Shown here piece after piece: positions 7,695 to 13,990 of a stretch of 23,171 nucleotides of DNA (position 1 is the stretch's first letter; each line of letters starts with the position of its first letter). The notes under the pieces are model-generated. The model did not search any database. It was not told where the DNA came from and saw only the letters and a program-made list of their open reading frames with translations. Made by a program: the position numbers and the translations under genes. Origin of the DNA: Patescibacteria group bacterium. GTDB taxonomy: Bacteria > Patescibacteriota > Minisyncoccia > Minisyncoccales > PEYH01. The stretch lies in contig JAHIEL010000067.1 of the NCBI GenBank assembly GCA_018901715.1, positions 1-23,171 of the forward strand, written 5' to 3'.

Positions 7695-7932
7695 GATATC
7701 TTATTTTAAGATGACACAATGAGTTTCCCTTATTTACAAGACAATAATTCCGCTTTGCAACAAGGCCTCGGGTCACTGGCTGTCCAAATCTCCAGCGTGA
7801 TTTGTCAGCCCGCGTCCCTCAACCTGTTTGCCCCTCGCTTTGCTCGGGGACCATGCCAAACAGGTCTGCGGGAGCTGCCCCTCAACCTTGTTGCTTCGCT
7901 CAATTATTTAATACATTTTAAAACAAGATATC
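7695..7932 (+). repeat. 238-nt nested palindromic element upstream of rplW
   Basis: Long nested inverted repeat in the 358-nt gap after rplD. The outer arms (7695–7713 and 7914–7932, 19 positions) pair with one A·C mismatch and one G·T. Inside them pair AATAATT/AATTATT (7743–7749, 7902–7908), CAACAAGG/CCTTGTTG (7758–7765, 7886–7893), CCTGTTTG/CAAACAGG (7823–7830, 7857–7864) and CCCC/GGGG at the tip. The 54 nt at 7856–7909 recur at 16898–16951 with 3 differences. No convincing gene is present. Confidence 0.78.
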
Positions 7933-7952
7933 TTCGCAATAAGCTGAAATCC

Positions 7953-8003
7953 GCCGAGAAGTGTTCTCGGCAGAAAATATCTGTGTAGATGTTTGACATC
8001 TAC
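7953..8003 (+). promoter_or_regulatory. Two perfect hairpins in the rplW leader
   Basis: GCCGAGAA-GTG-TTCTCGGC (7953–7971) and GTAGATGT-TTG-ACATCTAC (7985–8003), each an 8-bp perfect stem with a 3-nt loop, 37 nt or more before the rplW ATG. The second stem contains TTGACA (7993–7998), but no good −10 lies at the right distance, so a promoter is doubtful. Confidence 0.65.
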
Positions 8004-8039
8004 ATCTACTGCAAATTATTAGTTATAAATTCTGTTCGT

Positions 8040-8627
8040 ATGTCATTATTTGATATTTTTAAAAAGAAGTCCGTCCAAACCGACAAGCCGATTGAGGCGG
8101 GTAAGATAAAAGAACTAGAGACAGAAAAGAAAGCTGTTAAGGTTGAAGTTGAGAAAAAAATTAAGCCAATACCAGAGCCCAAGACAAAGACAATAGAGAA
8201 AGCGAAAATAATAGAGAAAGCAAAGCCAAAGCCAAAGCCAAAAATAGCCGAGAAAAAAGAAATAAAAATAAAAACGAAAGAGAAAGAGCAGGATAAAGAG
8301 AAAAAGCCAGAAACAAAAACAAAACCGAAAAAGGCCTTAAAAGGCACTGATGCATGGGAAAGCTTATTTTCTCCGCATGTGACAGAAAAAGCAACTGACT
8401 TGGCAGGAGAGAATAAATATGTTTTCAAGGTTTTTAAAAGAGCTAACAAGATAGACATTAAGAAAGCAGTGGGCTCGCTTTATGGCGTAGAAGTAGAAGA
8501 TATAAAGATTATTAATGTTAGAAAGAAAGCAAGGAAAGTAGGCAAAACACAAGGATTTAGAAAAGGATATAAAAAAGCAATTGTTAAAATTAAGAAAGGT
8601 CAGGAAATAGAAATTTTACCGCACTAA
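8040..8627 (+). CDS. rplW: 50S ribosomal protein L23 (uL23) with a long Lys/Glu/Pro-rich N-terminal extension
   Basis: L23 sits at the tunnel exit and is the docking site for trigger factor and SRP. The L23 domain occupies about residues 104–195 (LFSPHVTEKATDLAGENKYV, SLYGVEVEDIKIINV, KARKVGKTQGFRKGYKKAIV). In front lies an extension of about 100 residues, almost entirely Lys, Glu, Pro, Thr and Ile (runs such as KPKPKPKIAEKKEIKIKTK), opening with MSLFDIFKKK. That opening resembles the amphipathic start of FtsY-like proteins; the likeness is only by eye. The protein is 195 residues against about 95–100 normally. The ATG at 8040 is preferred; the open frame upstream runs through leader hairpins. 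Confidence 0.95.
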   Translation: MSLFDIFKKKSVQTDKPIEAGKIKELETEKKAVKVEVEKKIKPIPEPKTKTIEKAKIIEKAKPKPKPKIAEKKEIKIKTKEKEQDKEKKPETKTKPKKALKGTDAWESLFSPHVTEKATDLAGENKYVFKVFKRANKIDIKKAVGSLYGVEVEDIKIINVRKKARKVGKTQGFRKGYKKAIVKIKKGQEIEILPH

Positions 8628-8677
8628 CGAGTTTGCCCGCGACCCGCCCTGGGCGGGGAGCGGTTGCAAAGTCGTTA
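8625..8677 (+). repeat. Module A palindrome, rplW–rplB junction
   Basis: Arms TAACGA (8625–8630, beginning with the rplW stop TAA) and TCGTTA (8672–8677), then TTTGC/GCAAA, then GC-GA-CCCGCC-CTG-GGCGGG-GA-GC. The tandem-GA loop is the same as in the other copies, although the lower arms differ completely in sequence. Confidence 0.78.
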
Positions 8678-8753
8678 CCCCCTCACCCAGCGTTCTATTT
8701 TAGAAACTTACTCTGAAAAGGAATTACTAATAATGGGCTTCTGGGTGAGGGGG
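8678..8753 (+). repeat. Module B1, 76-bp element
   Basis: Second copy of the element at 1970–2045: left end CCCCCTCACCCAGC, right end CTGGGTGAGGGGG, with a core starting GTTCTATTTTAGAAACTT. Same length and same orientation as the first copy. Confidence 0.88.
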
Positions 8754-8814
8754 TGCTCAATTTTTTAACATTTCGGCGGCGCAAGCAATATTGCTTGCCT
8801 CTCTGAAAAAATTG
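8754..8814 (+). repeat. Module C4 hairpin before rplB
   Basis: Outer arms TGCTCAATTTTTT (8754–8766) and AAAAAATTGGCA pair with a one-base bulge. Inside is GCAAGCAA-TA-TTGCTTGC, an 8-bp perfect stem. The right arm touches the rplB ATG at 8817. It occupies the same place as the other C modules but is unrelated in sequence. Confidence 0.65.
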
Positions 8815-8816
8815 GC

Positions 8817-9635
8817 ATGAAAAGACCAAAACCAACATCACCAGGAATAAGGCATTTAGTGAAAGAAGATTTTTCTGGATTGACAAAGAAAAGGCCTGAA
8901 AAGAGCTTGATTAAGATATTAAAAAAAACATCAGGAAGAAATAATAAGGGCAGAATTACAGTTAGACACAAGGGCGGTGGGGAAAAAAGATTCTATAGAA
9001 TGGTTGATTTCAAACAGACAAAGATAGATATGATAGGAACAGTTCAGGCCATAGAGTATGATCCTAATAGAACTACATTTATTGTTTTAATAGAATATGA
9101 GGATAAAACTAAGGCCTATCGCTTGGCTCCTCAAGGGCTGAAAGTAGGGGATCAAGTTATAATCAGCGACAAGACAGAGATAAAAATAGGCAACAGAATG
9201 AAGATAAAGAATATCCCCATTGGCACAGAAGTGTATAATATAGAAATATTGCCTTCAGCAGGAGGAAAGTTGATAAGATCTGCTGGTGCATCTGCTAAAG
9301 TAATGGGTATTGAGGGCAAACATGTTGCAGTAAAAATGCCATCCAAAGAATTGAGAAAGATTCATAAAGAATGTTTCGCTTCAATAGGAGTATTGTCAAG
9401 GCAGGGACACAGATATGCGAAATTAGGTAAAGCAGGAAGAAAAAGACATAAAGGAATAAGGCCCACAGTTAGGGGTTCAGCTATGGTGCCTGCTGATCAT
9501 CCTCATGGTGGAGGTGAAGGAAGAACTGGCATTGGTATGCCACATCCTAAAACTCCCTGGGGCAAGATAGCATTTGGAACGAAAACAAGAAAAAGAAAAA
9601 ATACAGATAAATTCATCATTCAGAGGAGAAAATAA
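8817..9635 (+). CDS. rplB: 50S ribosomal protein L2 (uL2)
   Basis: L2 binds 23S rRNA near the peptidyl-transferase centre and is needed for subunit joining. It has 272 residues, full length. Visible features are the N-terminal KSLIKILKKTSGRNNKGRI region, RHKGGG, the KVGDQVIISD barrel, and the C-terminal loop ADHPHGGGEGRTGIGMP with the conserved histidine at about 228–230. No SD; a hairpin abuts the ATG. Its TAA lies in the 5' arm of the next module A. Confidence 0.98.
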   Translation: MKRPKPTSPGIRHLVKEDFSGLTKKRPEKSLIKILKKTSGRNNKGRITVRHKGGGEKRFYRMVDFKQTKIDMIGTVQAIEYDPNRTTFIVLIEYEDKTKAYRLAPQGLKVGDQVIISDKTEIKIGNRMKIKNIPIGTEVYNIEILPSAGGKLIRSAGASAKVMGIEGKHVAVKMPSKELRKIHKECFASIGVLSRQGHRYAKLGKAGRKRHKGIRPTVRGSAMVPADHPHGGGEGRTGIGMPHPKTPWGKIAFGTKTRKRKNTDKFIIQRRK

Positions 9636-9691
9636 AAGAGTTCCTCTGCGAGGGCGAGCCAATGGCGATGCCCAAGCAGTAGCAACTCTTT
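9635..9691 (+). repeat. Module A palindrome, rplB–rpsS junction
   Basis: Arms AAAGAGTT (9635–9642) and AACTCTTT (9684–9691). The upper stem is a ladder of short helices separated by purine loops: CTGC-GA-GGGC-GA-GCC-AAT-GGC-GAT-GCCC-AA-GCAG. It has repeated GA loops like the other A modules but a different tip. It overlaps the last base of the rplB stop. Confidence 0.75.
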
Positions 9692-9692
9692 A

Positions 9693-9768
9693 CCCCCTCA
9701 CCCAGCGTTCTATTTTAGGAACTTGCTCTGAAAAAGAATTTCTGATAATAGGCTTCTGGGTGAGGGGG
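9693..9768 (+). repeat. Module B1, 76-bp element
   Basis: Third direct copy of the B1 element, with the same 14-base left end (CCCCCTCACCCAGC), core GTTCTATTTTAGGAACTTGC and right end CTGGGTGAGGGGG. Confidence 0.88.
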
Positions 9769-9769
9769 T

Positions 9770-9881
9770 GTAAGAATTTGTAAAATTCCCCAGCACATAA
9801 AAATTTGAATGTTGGGGGAGATAATAATTAAGATTTCCAGTGTATAAGTTTTTATGTGCTGGGTCATCAACAATTTCTAAC
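9770..9881 (+). repeat. Module C2 hairpin before rpsS
   Basis: Arms GTAAGAATTTGT / ACAATTTCTAAC close a second perfect pair, CCCAGCACATAAAAA / TTTTTATGTGCTGGG. The right end is directly adjacent to the rpsS ATG (9882). A diverged copy of the whole module precedes rplF (14650–14762). Confidence 0.78.
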
Positions 9882-10172
9882 ATGAGTCGTTCAACCAAAA
9901 AAGGTCCATATATGGACGAAAAATTAATGGCCAAGGTAGGAAAGAAAAGAAAAGGAGATAAGACACCAATAAAAACTTGGGCCAGAGCATCAACAATAGT
10001 TCCAGAAATGATTGGCTTTATTTTTGATGTCCATAATGGAAAGGATTTTATTCAAGTAGCGCCGAGAGAAGATATGGTTGGTCATAAGTTAGGCGAGTTT
10101 TCCCCTTCTACCAAATTTGTTAGACATGGCGGAAAAATGCAAAGGGATCAGGAAACAGGTGAAAATAAATAG
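9882..10172 (+). CDS. rpsS: 30S ribosomal protein S19 (uS19)
   Basis: S19 in the 30S head, 96 residues. The family pattern is unmistakable: MSRSTKKGPYMDEKL, IKTWARASTIVPEMIGFIF, then HNGKDF, GHKLGEFSPSTKF. I chose the ATG at 9882; an in-frame ATG at 9840 lies inside the palindrome and would add 14 residues the family lacks. The start has no SD and sits directly at the base of the C2 hairpin. rplV begins 1 nt after the stop. Confidence 0.98.
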   Translation: MSRSTKKGPYMDEKLMAKVGKKRKGDKTPIKTWARASTIVPEMIGFIFDVHNGKDFIQVAPREDMVGHKLGEFSPSTKFVRHGGKMQRDQETGENK

Positions 10173-10173
10173 T

Positions 10174-10590
10174 ATGAATAATACAGCAACAGCAAAACTT
10201 AGGCGACTAAGAATTTCTCCAAGGAAAGCAAGAATGGTGGCTGATTCAATCCGCACAAAATCAACAGCTCAAGCAGCTAATATTTTAAAATTTATTCCCA
10301 AGAGAGCAGCTGAACCGATGGAAAAATTACTTCATTCAGCTGTTGCCAATGCTAATGGAAATGGTATGAAGGAGTCAGAACTTTTCATTAAAAAAATCAC
10401 AGTAGATGAAGGGCCCAAACTAAAACGCTGGAGAGCAAGATCTATGGGTAGGGCGAATACAATATTAAAAAGAACTAGCCATATAACAATTGTATTAGAA
10501 GAGAAGAATACCATTAAAAAAAAGCCAATTACAGAAGTTAAAAAACAGAAGGTTGATGTAGAGAAATTAAAGTCAGGCAAGAAAAAATAA
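10174..10590 (+). CDS. rplV: 50S ribosomal protein L22 (uL22)
   Basis: L22 lines the exit tunnel; its β-hairpin loop is here KRWRARSMGRANTILKRTSH (about 87–106). It has 138 residues against about 110 normally, the difference being a lysine-rich C-terminal tail (from about residue 112: NTIKKKPITEVKKQ onward, ending SGKKK). The N-terminal ATAKLRRLRISPRKARMVAD fits the family, which supports the ATG at 10174, 1 nt after the rpsS stop, over an upstream in-frame ATG that overlaps rpsS. Confidence 0.97.
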   Translation: MNNTATAKLRRLRISPRKARMVADSIRTKSTAQAANILKFIPKRAAEPMEKLLHSAVANANGNGMKESELFIKKITVDEGPKLKRWRARSMGRANTILKRTSHITIVLEEKNTIKKKPITEVKKQKVDVEKLKSGKKK

Positions 10591-10610
10591 TGATCAATAA
10601 TTAATGATCA
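10591..10610 (+). repeat. TGATCA inverted repeat before rpsC
   Basis: TGATCA-ATAATTAA-TGATCA directly follows the rplV stop, and ATAATCAATT then leads to the rpsC ATG at 10623. The same TGATCATTA vocabulary forms the palindrome after secY (18285–18374). Confidence 0.5.
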
Positions 10611-10622
10611 ATAATCAATTGT

Positions 10623-11279
10623 ATGAGTCATAGCGTTCATCCAAAAGCATACCGATTGAGAAGAGTTTCTGACTGGGACTCAAGATGGTTTGAACACAAG
10701 AGACCCTCAATATATTTAGAGGAAGATTTTAAAATTAGGAAATTTTTAAACAATAAGCTTAAAGAAGCTGGTGTGGAAAAGATTGAAATAGAGAGATCAG
10801 CGAATAAAACTATAGTTTTCATATCTACTTCTCGGCCTGGCTTGATTATAGGTAGGGGAGGAGAGCAGGTGGATAAAATAAAAAAAGAGTTAGAGAGTAA
10901 AATTTTAAAAAATGATGACAAGGGTCAGCAATTGAAGATTGAAATTAAGTCAATTAAAAATCTTTGGCTTAGCGCACCCTTGGTTTCTCAGTGGATTGCC
11001 CAGCAGATTGAAAAGAGAATGCCCTTTAGAAGAGTGATCAAGAGAGCTGCCTTAACTGTTGAGGGATATAAGGAGATTAAGGGCGTTAGGGTTCAGGTCT
11101 CGGGTCGCTTGAATGGCGTGAGCATTTCTAGAAATGAGTGGATTCAGAAAGGTAGCTTACCAAAAAATACAATTAGAGCTGATATTGATTATGGCTTTAC
11201 AAAGGCATGCTGTAGTTATGGCGTGATAGGAGTTAAGGTCTGGCTGTACAAAGGAGAAAAATTTGAAGATAAAGATTAA
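10623..11279 (+). CDS. rpsC: 30S ribosomal protein S3 (uS3)
   Basis: S3 helps form the mRNA entry site, 218 residues. It has the N-terminal HPKAYRLRRVSDWDSRWF, a KH domain with GLIIGRGG (73–80), and a C-terminal domain with KRAALTVEGYKEIKGVRVQVSGRLNG. Length is normal. No SD. It is followed after 3 nt by rplP. Confidence 0.98.
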   Translation: MSHSVHPKAYRLRRVSDWDSRWFEHKRPSIYLEEDFKIRKFLNNKLKEAGVEKIEIERSANKTIVFISTSRPGLIIGRGGEQVDKIKKELESKILKNDDKGQQLKIEIKSIKNLWLSAPLVSQWIAQQIEKRMPFRRVIKRAALTVEGYKEIKGVRVQVSGRLNGVSISRNEWIQKGSLPKNTIRADIDYGFTKACCSYGVIGVKVWLYKGEKFEDKD

Positions 11280-11282
11280 ATT

Positions 11283-11687
11283 ATGTTGTATCCAAAAAAA
11301 GTAAAATTTAGAAAAGCCCAAAGAGGCACAAGCAAGGGAATAGCGAGAAGAGGCACTGAGATTGCCTTTGGTGATTATGCCTTAAAGGCAATGGAAACGA
11401 AATGGATTAGTTCTAGGCAGATTGAGGCCAGCAGACGGGCGATTATTAGATATCTACGCAAGGGCGGTAAGCTTTGGATTAGAATTTTTCCTGATAAGCC
11501 GGTTACCAGCAAGGGCGTGGAAGTTCCAATGGGTGGGGGCAAGGGAACAGTAGAGTATTATGTTTTTCCAATTAGACCTGGTAGAATAATTTTTGAACTT
11601 GGCGGAATTGATGAGGCAATGGCCAAAGAAGCATTTCTGAAAGCGACAGACAAATTGCCAATTAAAACTAAATTCGTAAAAAGATGA
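11283..11687 (+). CDS. rplP: 50S ribosomal protein L16 (uL16)
   Basis: L16 near the A-site tRNA elbow, 134 residues, normal length. Diagnostic stretches are LYPKKVKFRKAQRG at the start, FGDYALKA, WISSRQIEASRRAI, and IFPDKPVTSKGVEVPMGGGKG. No SD. Its stop overlaps the rpmC start by 4 nt (ATGA), so translation is coupled. Confidence 0.98.
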   Translation: MLYPKKVKFRKAQRGTSKGIARRGTEIAFGDYALKAMETKWISSRQIEASRRAIIRYLRKGGKLWIRIFPDKPVTSKGVEVPMGGGKGTVEYYVFPIRPGRIIFELGGIDEAMAKEAFLKATDKLPIKTKFVKR

Positions 11688-11893
11688 AAATAAAAGAGCT
11701 AAGAAGCAAAGATGACAAGTCATTGGGCAAGATGGAATTTATGCTTAGAGAAAAATTAAGAGCCCTACGGTTTGATTTGCAGGCAGGAAAGGTTAAAAAT
11801 GTCAAAGAAGTGAAACAAGTAAGAAAAACCATTGCCAAGATATTAACTATTATGAAAGAGAAAAAATATGCCAAAGAAACAACTAAAGGGTAA
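11684..11893 (+). CDS. rpmC: 50S ribosomal protein L29 (uL29)
   Basis: L29 at the tunnel exit beside L23, 69 residues. It is a two-helix protein: MKIKELRSKDDKSLGKMEFML, then LRALRFDLQAGKVKNVKEVKQVRK with the typical R-K-IAKILTIM end. It overlaps rplP by 4 nt and the start of rpsQ by 26 nt, so its last residues (AKETTKG) are encoded in an overlap, a sign of tight packing where no palindrome is present. Confidence 0.95.
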   Translation: MKIKELRSKDDKSLGKMEFMLREKLRALRFDLQAGKVKNVKEVKQVRKTIAKILTIMKEKKYAKETTKG

Positions 11894-12131
11894 GGTTATT
11901 TCAGACAAAATGGATAAGACAATAGTGGTTAAAGTAAGCACTGTTAAAATACATCCTAGATATAAGGGTCGTTATATAAGAGATAACCGTTATAAAGCGC
12001 ATGATGAGAATAATCAGTTTAAAATAGGTGATGAAGTTGTGATTGAGGAATGTCGGCCAATAAGTAAAGATAAGGCGTGGAGAGTGAAGGAATCGCTTAA
12101 CGAGCCGAGCCGTGAGGCGAAGGGAGTTTAG
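11868..12131 (+). CDS. rpsQ: 30S ribosomal protein S17 (uS17) with a repeat-encoded tail
   Basis: S17 OB-fold protein of the 30S body, 87 residues. The family is clear from GKVISDKMDKTIVVKVS, HPRYKGRYIRDNRYKAHDE and GDEVVIEECRPISKDKAWRV. After that the protein should end within a few residues, but it continues as KESLNEPSREAKGV. These last 14 codons and the TAG stop lie inside palindromic module A (12085–12142), so the tail is probably a by-product of the element. It starts within the end of rpmC. Confidence 0.96.
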   Translation: MPKKQLKGKVISDKMDKTIVVKVSTVKIHPRYKGRYIRDNRYKAHDENNQFKIGDEVVIEECRPISKDKAWRVKESLNEPSREAKGV

Positions 12132-12142
12132 CGAGACCTTTA
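12085..12142 (+). repeat. Module A palindrome inside the 3' end of rpsQ
   Basis: Arms GTGAAGGAATCGCTTAAC (up to 12101) and GTTTAGCGAGACCTTTAC (from 12126) pair with the same mismatch positions as the other copies. The tip carries two tandem-GA loops (AAC-GA-GCC-GA-GCC-GTGA-GGC-GA-AGG-GA-GTT). It encodes the C-terminus and stop of S17. Confidence 0.75.
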
Positions 12143-12190
12143 CCCCGCCCCCTTGGCTATATGAATTAATATACAGCTTAGGGGGCGGGG
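12143..12190 (+). repeat. Module B3, 48-bp GC-ended palindrome
   Basis: CCCCGCCCCCT (12143–12153) pairs perfectly with AGGGGGCGGGG (12180–12190) around an AT-rich 26-nt core. It occupies the same position and flanks (TTTA-CCCC ... GGGG-TGTAAGAA) as the B1 and B2 elements but has its own sequence. Only one copy is seen. Confidence 0.8.
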
Positions 12191-12256
12191 TGTAAGAACC
12201 TGTTCGCTCCGCTCACAGAACCTTGATTCGCTAATGTATTAATATATATTCTTGAA

Positions 12257-12308
12257 ATAAGAATCTATAAATTCATAAATTAAAATTTATTCATTAACAG
12301 TTTCTAAC
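12257..12308 (+). repeat. Module C3 hairpin before rplN
   Basis: The 55 nt from TAAGAATCTATAAATTC to the start codon are identical to those before rpsN (13702 onward). GTTTCTAAC ends 2 nt before ATG. Between the B3 element and this module (12191–12256) is an extra segment with AAGAACCTGTTCGCTCC...CACAGAACC, the same GGTTCT/AGAACC family as in the leaders at 4660 and 22448. Confidence 0.75.
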
Positions 12309-12310
12309 AC

Positions 12311-12682
12311 ATGATACAAGACCAAACAATGTTAAATGTAGCTGATAATTCTGGAGCGAAGATAGTCCAGTGTTTTAAGGTTTTGGGTGGAAGCAAAAGG
12401 AGATATGCCCAGCTTGGCGATATAATTGTTGTGGCAGTCAAAAAGGCAGATACGAGGAAAGAAGTTAAAAAGCACGACAAGACAAGGGCAGTGATAGTAA
12501 GACAGAAAAAAGCTTATCGCAGAAAAGATGGTTCTTATATTAGATTTGATGATAATGCTGTGGTAATTTTAGATGGCAATACTAAGAACCCGAGGGGGAG
12601 CAGAATATTTGGTCCAATTCCAAAAGAAATTAAGGAAGCTGGTTATAGCGCTATAACTAATTTAGCAAGAGAGATAATATGA
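12311..12682 (+). CDS. rplN: 50S ribosomal protein L14 (uL14)
   Basis: L14 at the subunit interface, 123 residues, normal length. It opens MIQDQTMLNVADNSGAK and contains VLGGSKRRYAQLGDIIVVAVKKA, AVIVRQKKAYRRKDGSYIRFDDNAVV and GSRIFGPIPKEI. No SD; the C3 hairpin ends 2 nt upstream. It overlaps rplX by 4 nt (ATGA) and uses TGA as its stop. Confidence 0.98.
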   Translation: MIQDQTMLNVADNSGAKIVQCFKVLGGSKRRYAQLGDIIVVAVKKADTRKEVKKHDKTRAVIVRQKKAYRRKDGSYIRFDDNAVVILDGNTKNPRGSRIFGPIPKEIKEAGYSAITNLAREII

Positions 12683-12984
12683 AAATTAGAAAAGGAGATA
12701 CAATTTTAGTTAGAACAGGAAATGATAGGGGCAGGACTGGGAAGGTAATGAAAGTTTTTATAGAAAAGAGCAGTCTTTTGGTTGAAGGGATTAACATACA
12801 AAAAAAACATCGTAGACCGAGGAAAGAAGGAGAAAAAGGGCAGATTGTTGAGAAGCCGGGTTTAATGTCTATTTCTAATGTTCAAATAATTTGTCCGAAG
12901 TGCAATAAGTCGGTTAGGGTTGGAGTAAAAGTAGAAAATAAAAAGAAGAAAAGAGTTTGCAAAAAATGCAACGAATCATTTTAA
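12679..12984 (+). CDS. rplX: 50S ribosomal protein L24 (uL24), zinc-ribbon form
   Basis: L24 starts 50S assembly and lies near the tunnel exit. It has 101 residues. The KOW domain is MKIRKGDTILVRTGNDRGRTGKV, followed by GINIQKKHRRP and SISNVQI. The C-terminal part has two CxxC pairs (C72/C75 and C94/C97), the zinc-binding version of L24 seen in some lineages, instead of the cysteine-free one of E. coli. It is translationally coupled to rplN and followed after 16 nt by rplE. Confidence 0.97.
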   Translation: MKIRKGDTILVRTGNDRGRTGKVMKVFIEKSSLLVEGINIQKKHRRPRKEGEKGQIVEKPGLMSISNVQIICPKCNKSVRVGVKVENKKKKRVCKKCNESF

Positions 12985-13000
12985 ATAAGTTTTTAAAGTT

Positions 13001-13591
13001 ATGATGAGTTTATTAGAAAAATACAATAAAGAAGCAATAGCTAAGATGAAAGAAAAGTTTGGTTTTAAGAATGATTTAGAAGTACCTAAGATTAAGAAGG
13101 TTGTGATTAATACTAGTTTCGGTCGTCTGGTTGCAGGATTGGGCAAGGGTGATGCGGAAAAAATATATAAGCCAATGATAGAAGATTTATCTTTAATTGC
13201 TGGACAGAGACCAGTTCTAACCGATGCTAAAAAATCAATTTCTACTTTTAAATTAAGACAAGGAACGCCTATTGGCGCTAAGGTCACTTTAAGAGGAACG
13301 AAAATGAATGATTTTCTTGATAGGTTAATTAATATTGTTTTGCCAAGAACTAGAGATTTTGCCGGGATTGAACCAAAGTCAATTGATGGAGGAGGTAATT
13401 TAAATATTGGGATTAAAGAACAAATTGTTTTTCCAGAAGTTAGCGCAGAAAATGTTAGAAAGATTTTCGGCTTAGAGGTTACAATAACCACAAGCGCAAA
13501 AACAAAAGAAGAGGCCTTAGAATTATTTAGAGTTCTGGGGTTTCCCATAAAGAAAGATCTTAGCGACTCCGCCTCTGGCGGAGGAGCTTAG
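13001..13591 (+). CDS. rplE: 50S ribosomal protein L5 (uL5) with a repeat-encoded tail
   Basis: L5 of the 5S rRNA complex, 196 residues. It has the family pattern LLEKYNKEAIAKMKEKFG, KIKKVVINTSFG, LIAGQRPVLTDAKKSIS, FKLRQGTPIGAKVTLRG and RDFAGI. The family normally ends near LGFPIKK. Here it continues DLSDSASGGGA, encoded together with the TAG stop by palindromic module A (13549–13602). The start could be either of two adjacent ATGs (13001 or 13004). No SD. Confidence 0.97.
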   Translation: MMSLLEKYNKEAIAKMKEKFGFKNDLEVPKIKKVVINTSFGRLVAGLGKGDAEKIYKPMIEDLSLIAGQRPVLTDAKKSISTFKLRQGTPIGAKVTLRGTKMNDFLDRLINIVLPRTRDFAGIEPKSIDGGGNLNIGIKEQIVFPEVSAENVRKIFGLEVTITTSAKTKEEALELFRVLGFPIKKDLSDSASGGGA

Positions 13592-13602
13592 AGATTTCTT
13601 CA
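13549..13602 (+). repeat. Module A palindrome inside the 3' end of rplE
   Basis: GAAAGATCTTAGC (to 13564) pairs with GCTTAGAGATTTC (from 13586), with the same A/G and T/T mismatches as elsewhere. The tip is AGC-GA-CTCCGCC-TCT-GGCGGAG-GA-GCT, where both sides of the upper stem have changed together relative to the CCCGCC/GGCGGG copies. It encodes the last residues of L5 and its stop. Confidence 0.8.
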
Positions 13603-13699
13603 CCCCGCTCTTTCTAAGCCTCGGAAACCATTTGATGTTTATTTAATCAGTGGTAGGTCGGAAGAAATTGCTAAAATCTGAGCTTTAGAAAGAGCGGGG
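13603..13699 (+). repeat. Module B2, 97-bp element, copy 1
   Basis: Ends CCCCGCTCTTTCTAA and TTAGAAAGAGCGGGG (15-bp perfect terminal inverted repeats). The core contains CCATTTGATGTTTATTTAA. As far as I can read, it is identical to the copy at 13991–14087 on the other side of rpsN. Confidence 0.9.
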
Positions 13700-13700
13700 T

Positions 13701-13752
13701 GTAAGAATCTATAAATTCATAAATTAAAATTTATTCATTAACAGTTTCTAAC
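13701..13752 (+). repeat. Module C3 hairpin before rpsN
   Basis: Arms GTAAGAA and TTCTAAC, with the AATTCATAAATT/AATTTATTCATT pair inside. It ends 2 nt before the rpsN ATG and is identical to the module before rplN (12257–12308) apart from its first base. Confidence 0.78.
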
Positions 13753-13754
13753 AC

Positions 13755-13940
13755 ATGCCCAAGACATCACAAATAGTAAAATCAAAGAAAAAACCTAAAT
13801 ACAGCACAAGAAAAGTTCTGCGGTGTTTCAAATGTGGCAGAAAGAAAGGATATTTAAGAAAATTTGGTTTATGTAGAATTTGCTTTAGAGAAATGGCAAA
13901 TGAAGGACTTATTCCAGGAGTAAAAAAATCAAGCTGGTGA
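13755..13940 (+). CDS. rpsN: 30S ribosomal protein S14, zinc-binding type (uS14)
   Basis: Short S14 of 61 residues with a C24-x2-C27 and C40-x2-C43 zinc site (RCFKCGRKKGYLRKFGLCRI), ending in the usual GLIPGVKKSSW. Long, zinc-free S14 proteins have about 100 residues. It ends with TGA, which must be read as stop because the protein has its full family C-terminus. It is flanked on both sides by identical 97-bp B2 elements, the only gene here with that arrangement. Confidence 0.97.
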   Translation: MPKTSQIVKSKKKPKYSTRKVLRCFKCGRKKGYLRKFGLCRICFREMANEGLIPGVKKSSW

Positions 13941-13990
13941 AGTAATATCTTAGCGACCCGCCCTGGGCGGGGAGCTTAGAGATTACTTTA
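13936..13990 (+). repeat. Module A palindrome, rpsN–rpsH junction
   Basis: GGTGAAGTAATATCTTAGC (from 13936, containing the rpsN stop TGA) pairs with GCTTAGAGATTACTTTACC. The tip is GC-GA-CCCGCC-CTG-GGCGGG-GA-GC. The stop codon TGA pairs with TTA through one G·T. Confidence 0.82.

Noticed and set aside
7719..7988. 89-codon open frame upstream of rplW
   Set aside because: It reads through the arms of the 238-nt palindrome and shares part of its translation with the frame at 16779 only because both contain the 54-nt repeat. No start signal and no family resemblance.
7993..8028. Promoter with TTGACA at 7993 before rplW
   Set aside because: The only TATAAA-like box is 24 nt away, too far for a sigma70 promoter, and TTGACA is part of a perfect hairpin.
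12976..13548. 190-codon antisense open frame opposite rplE
   Set aside because: rplE on the + strand is a clear L5. The antisense frame is a by-product of its codon pattern and has no recognisable content.
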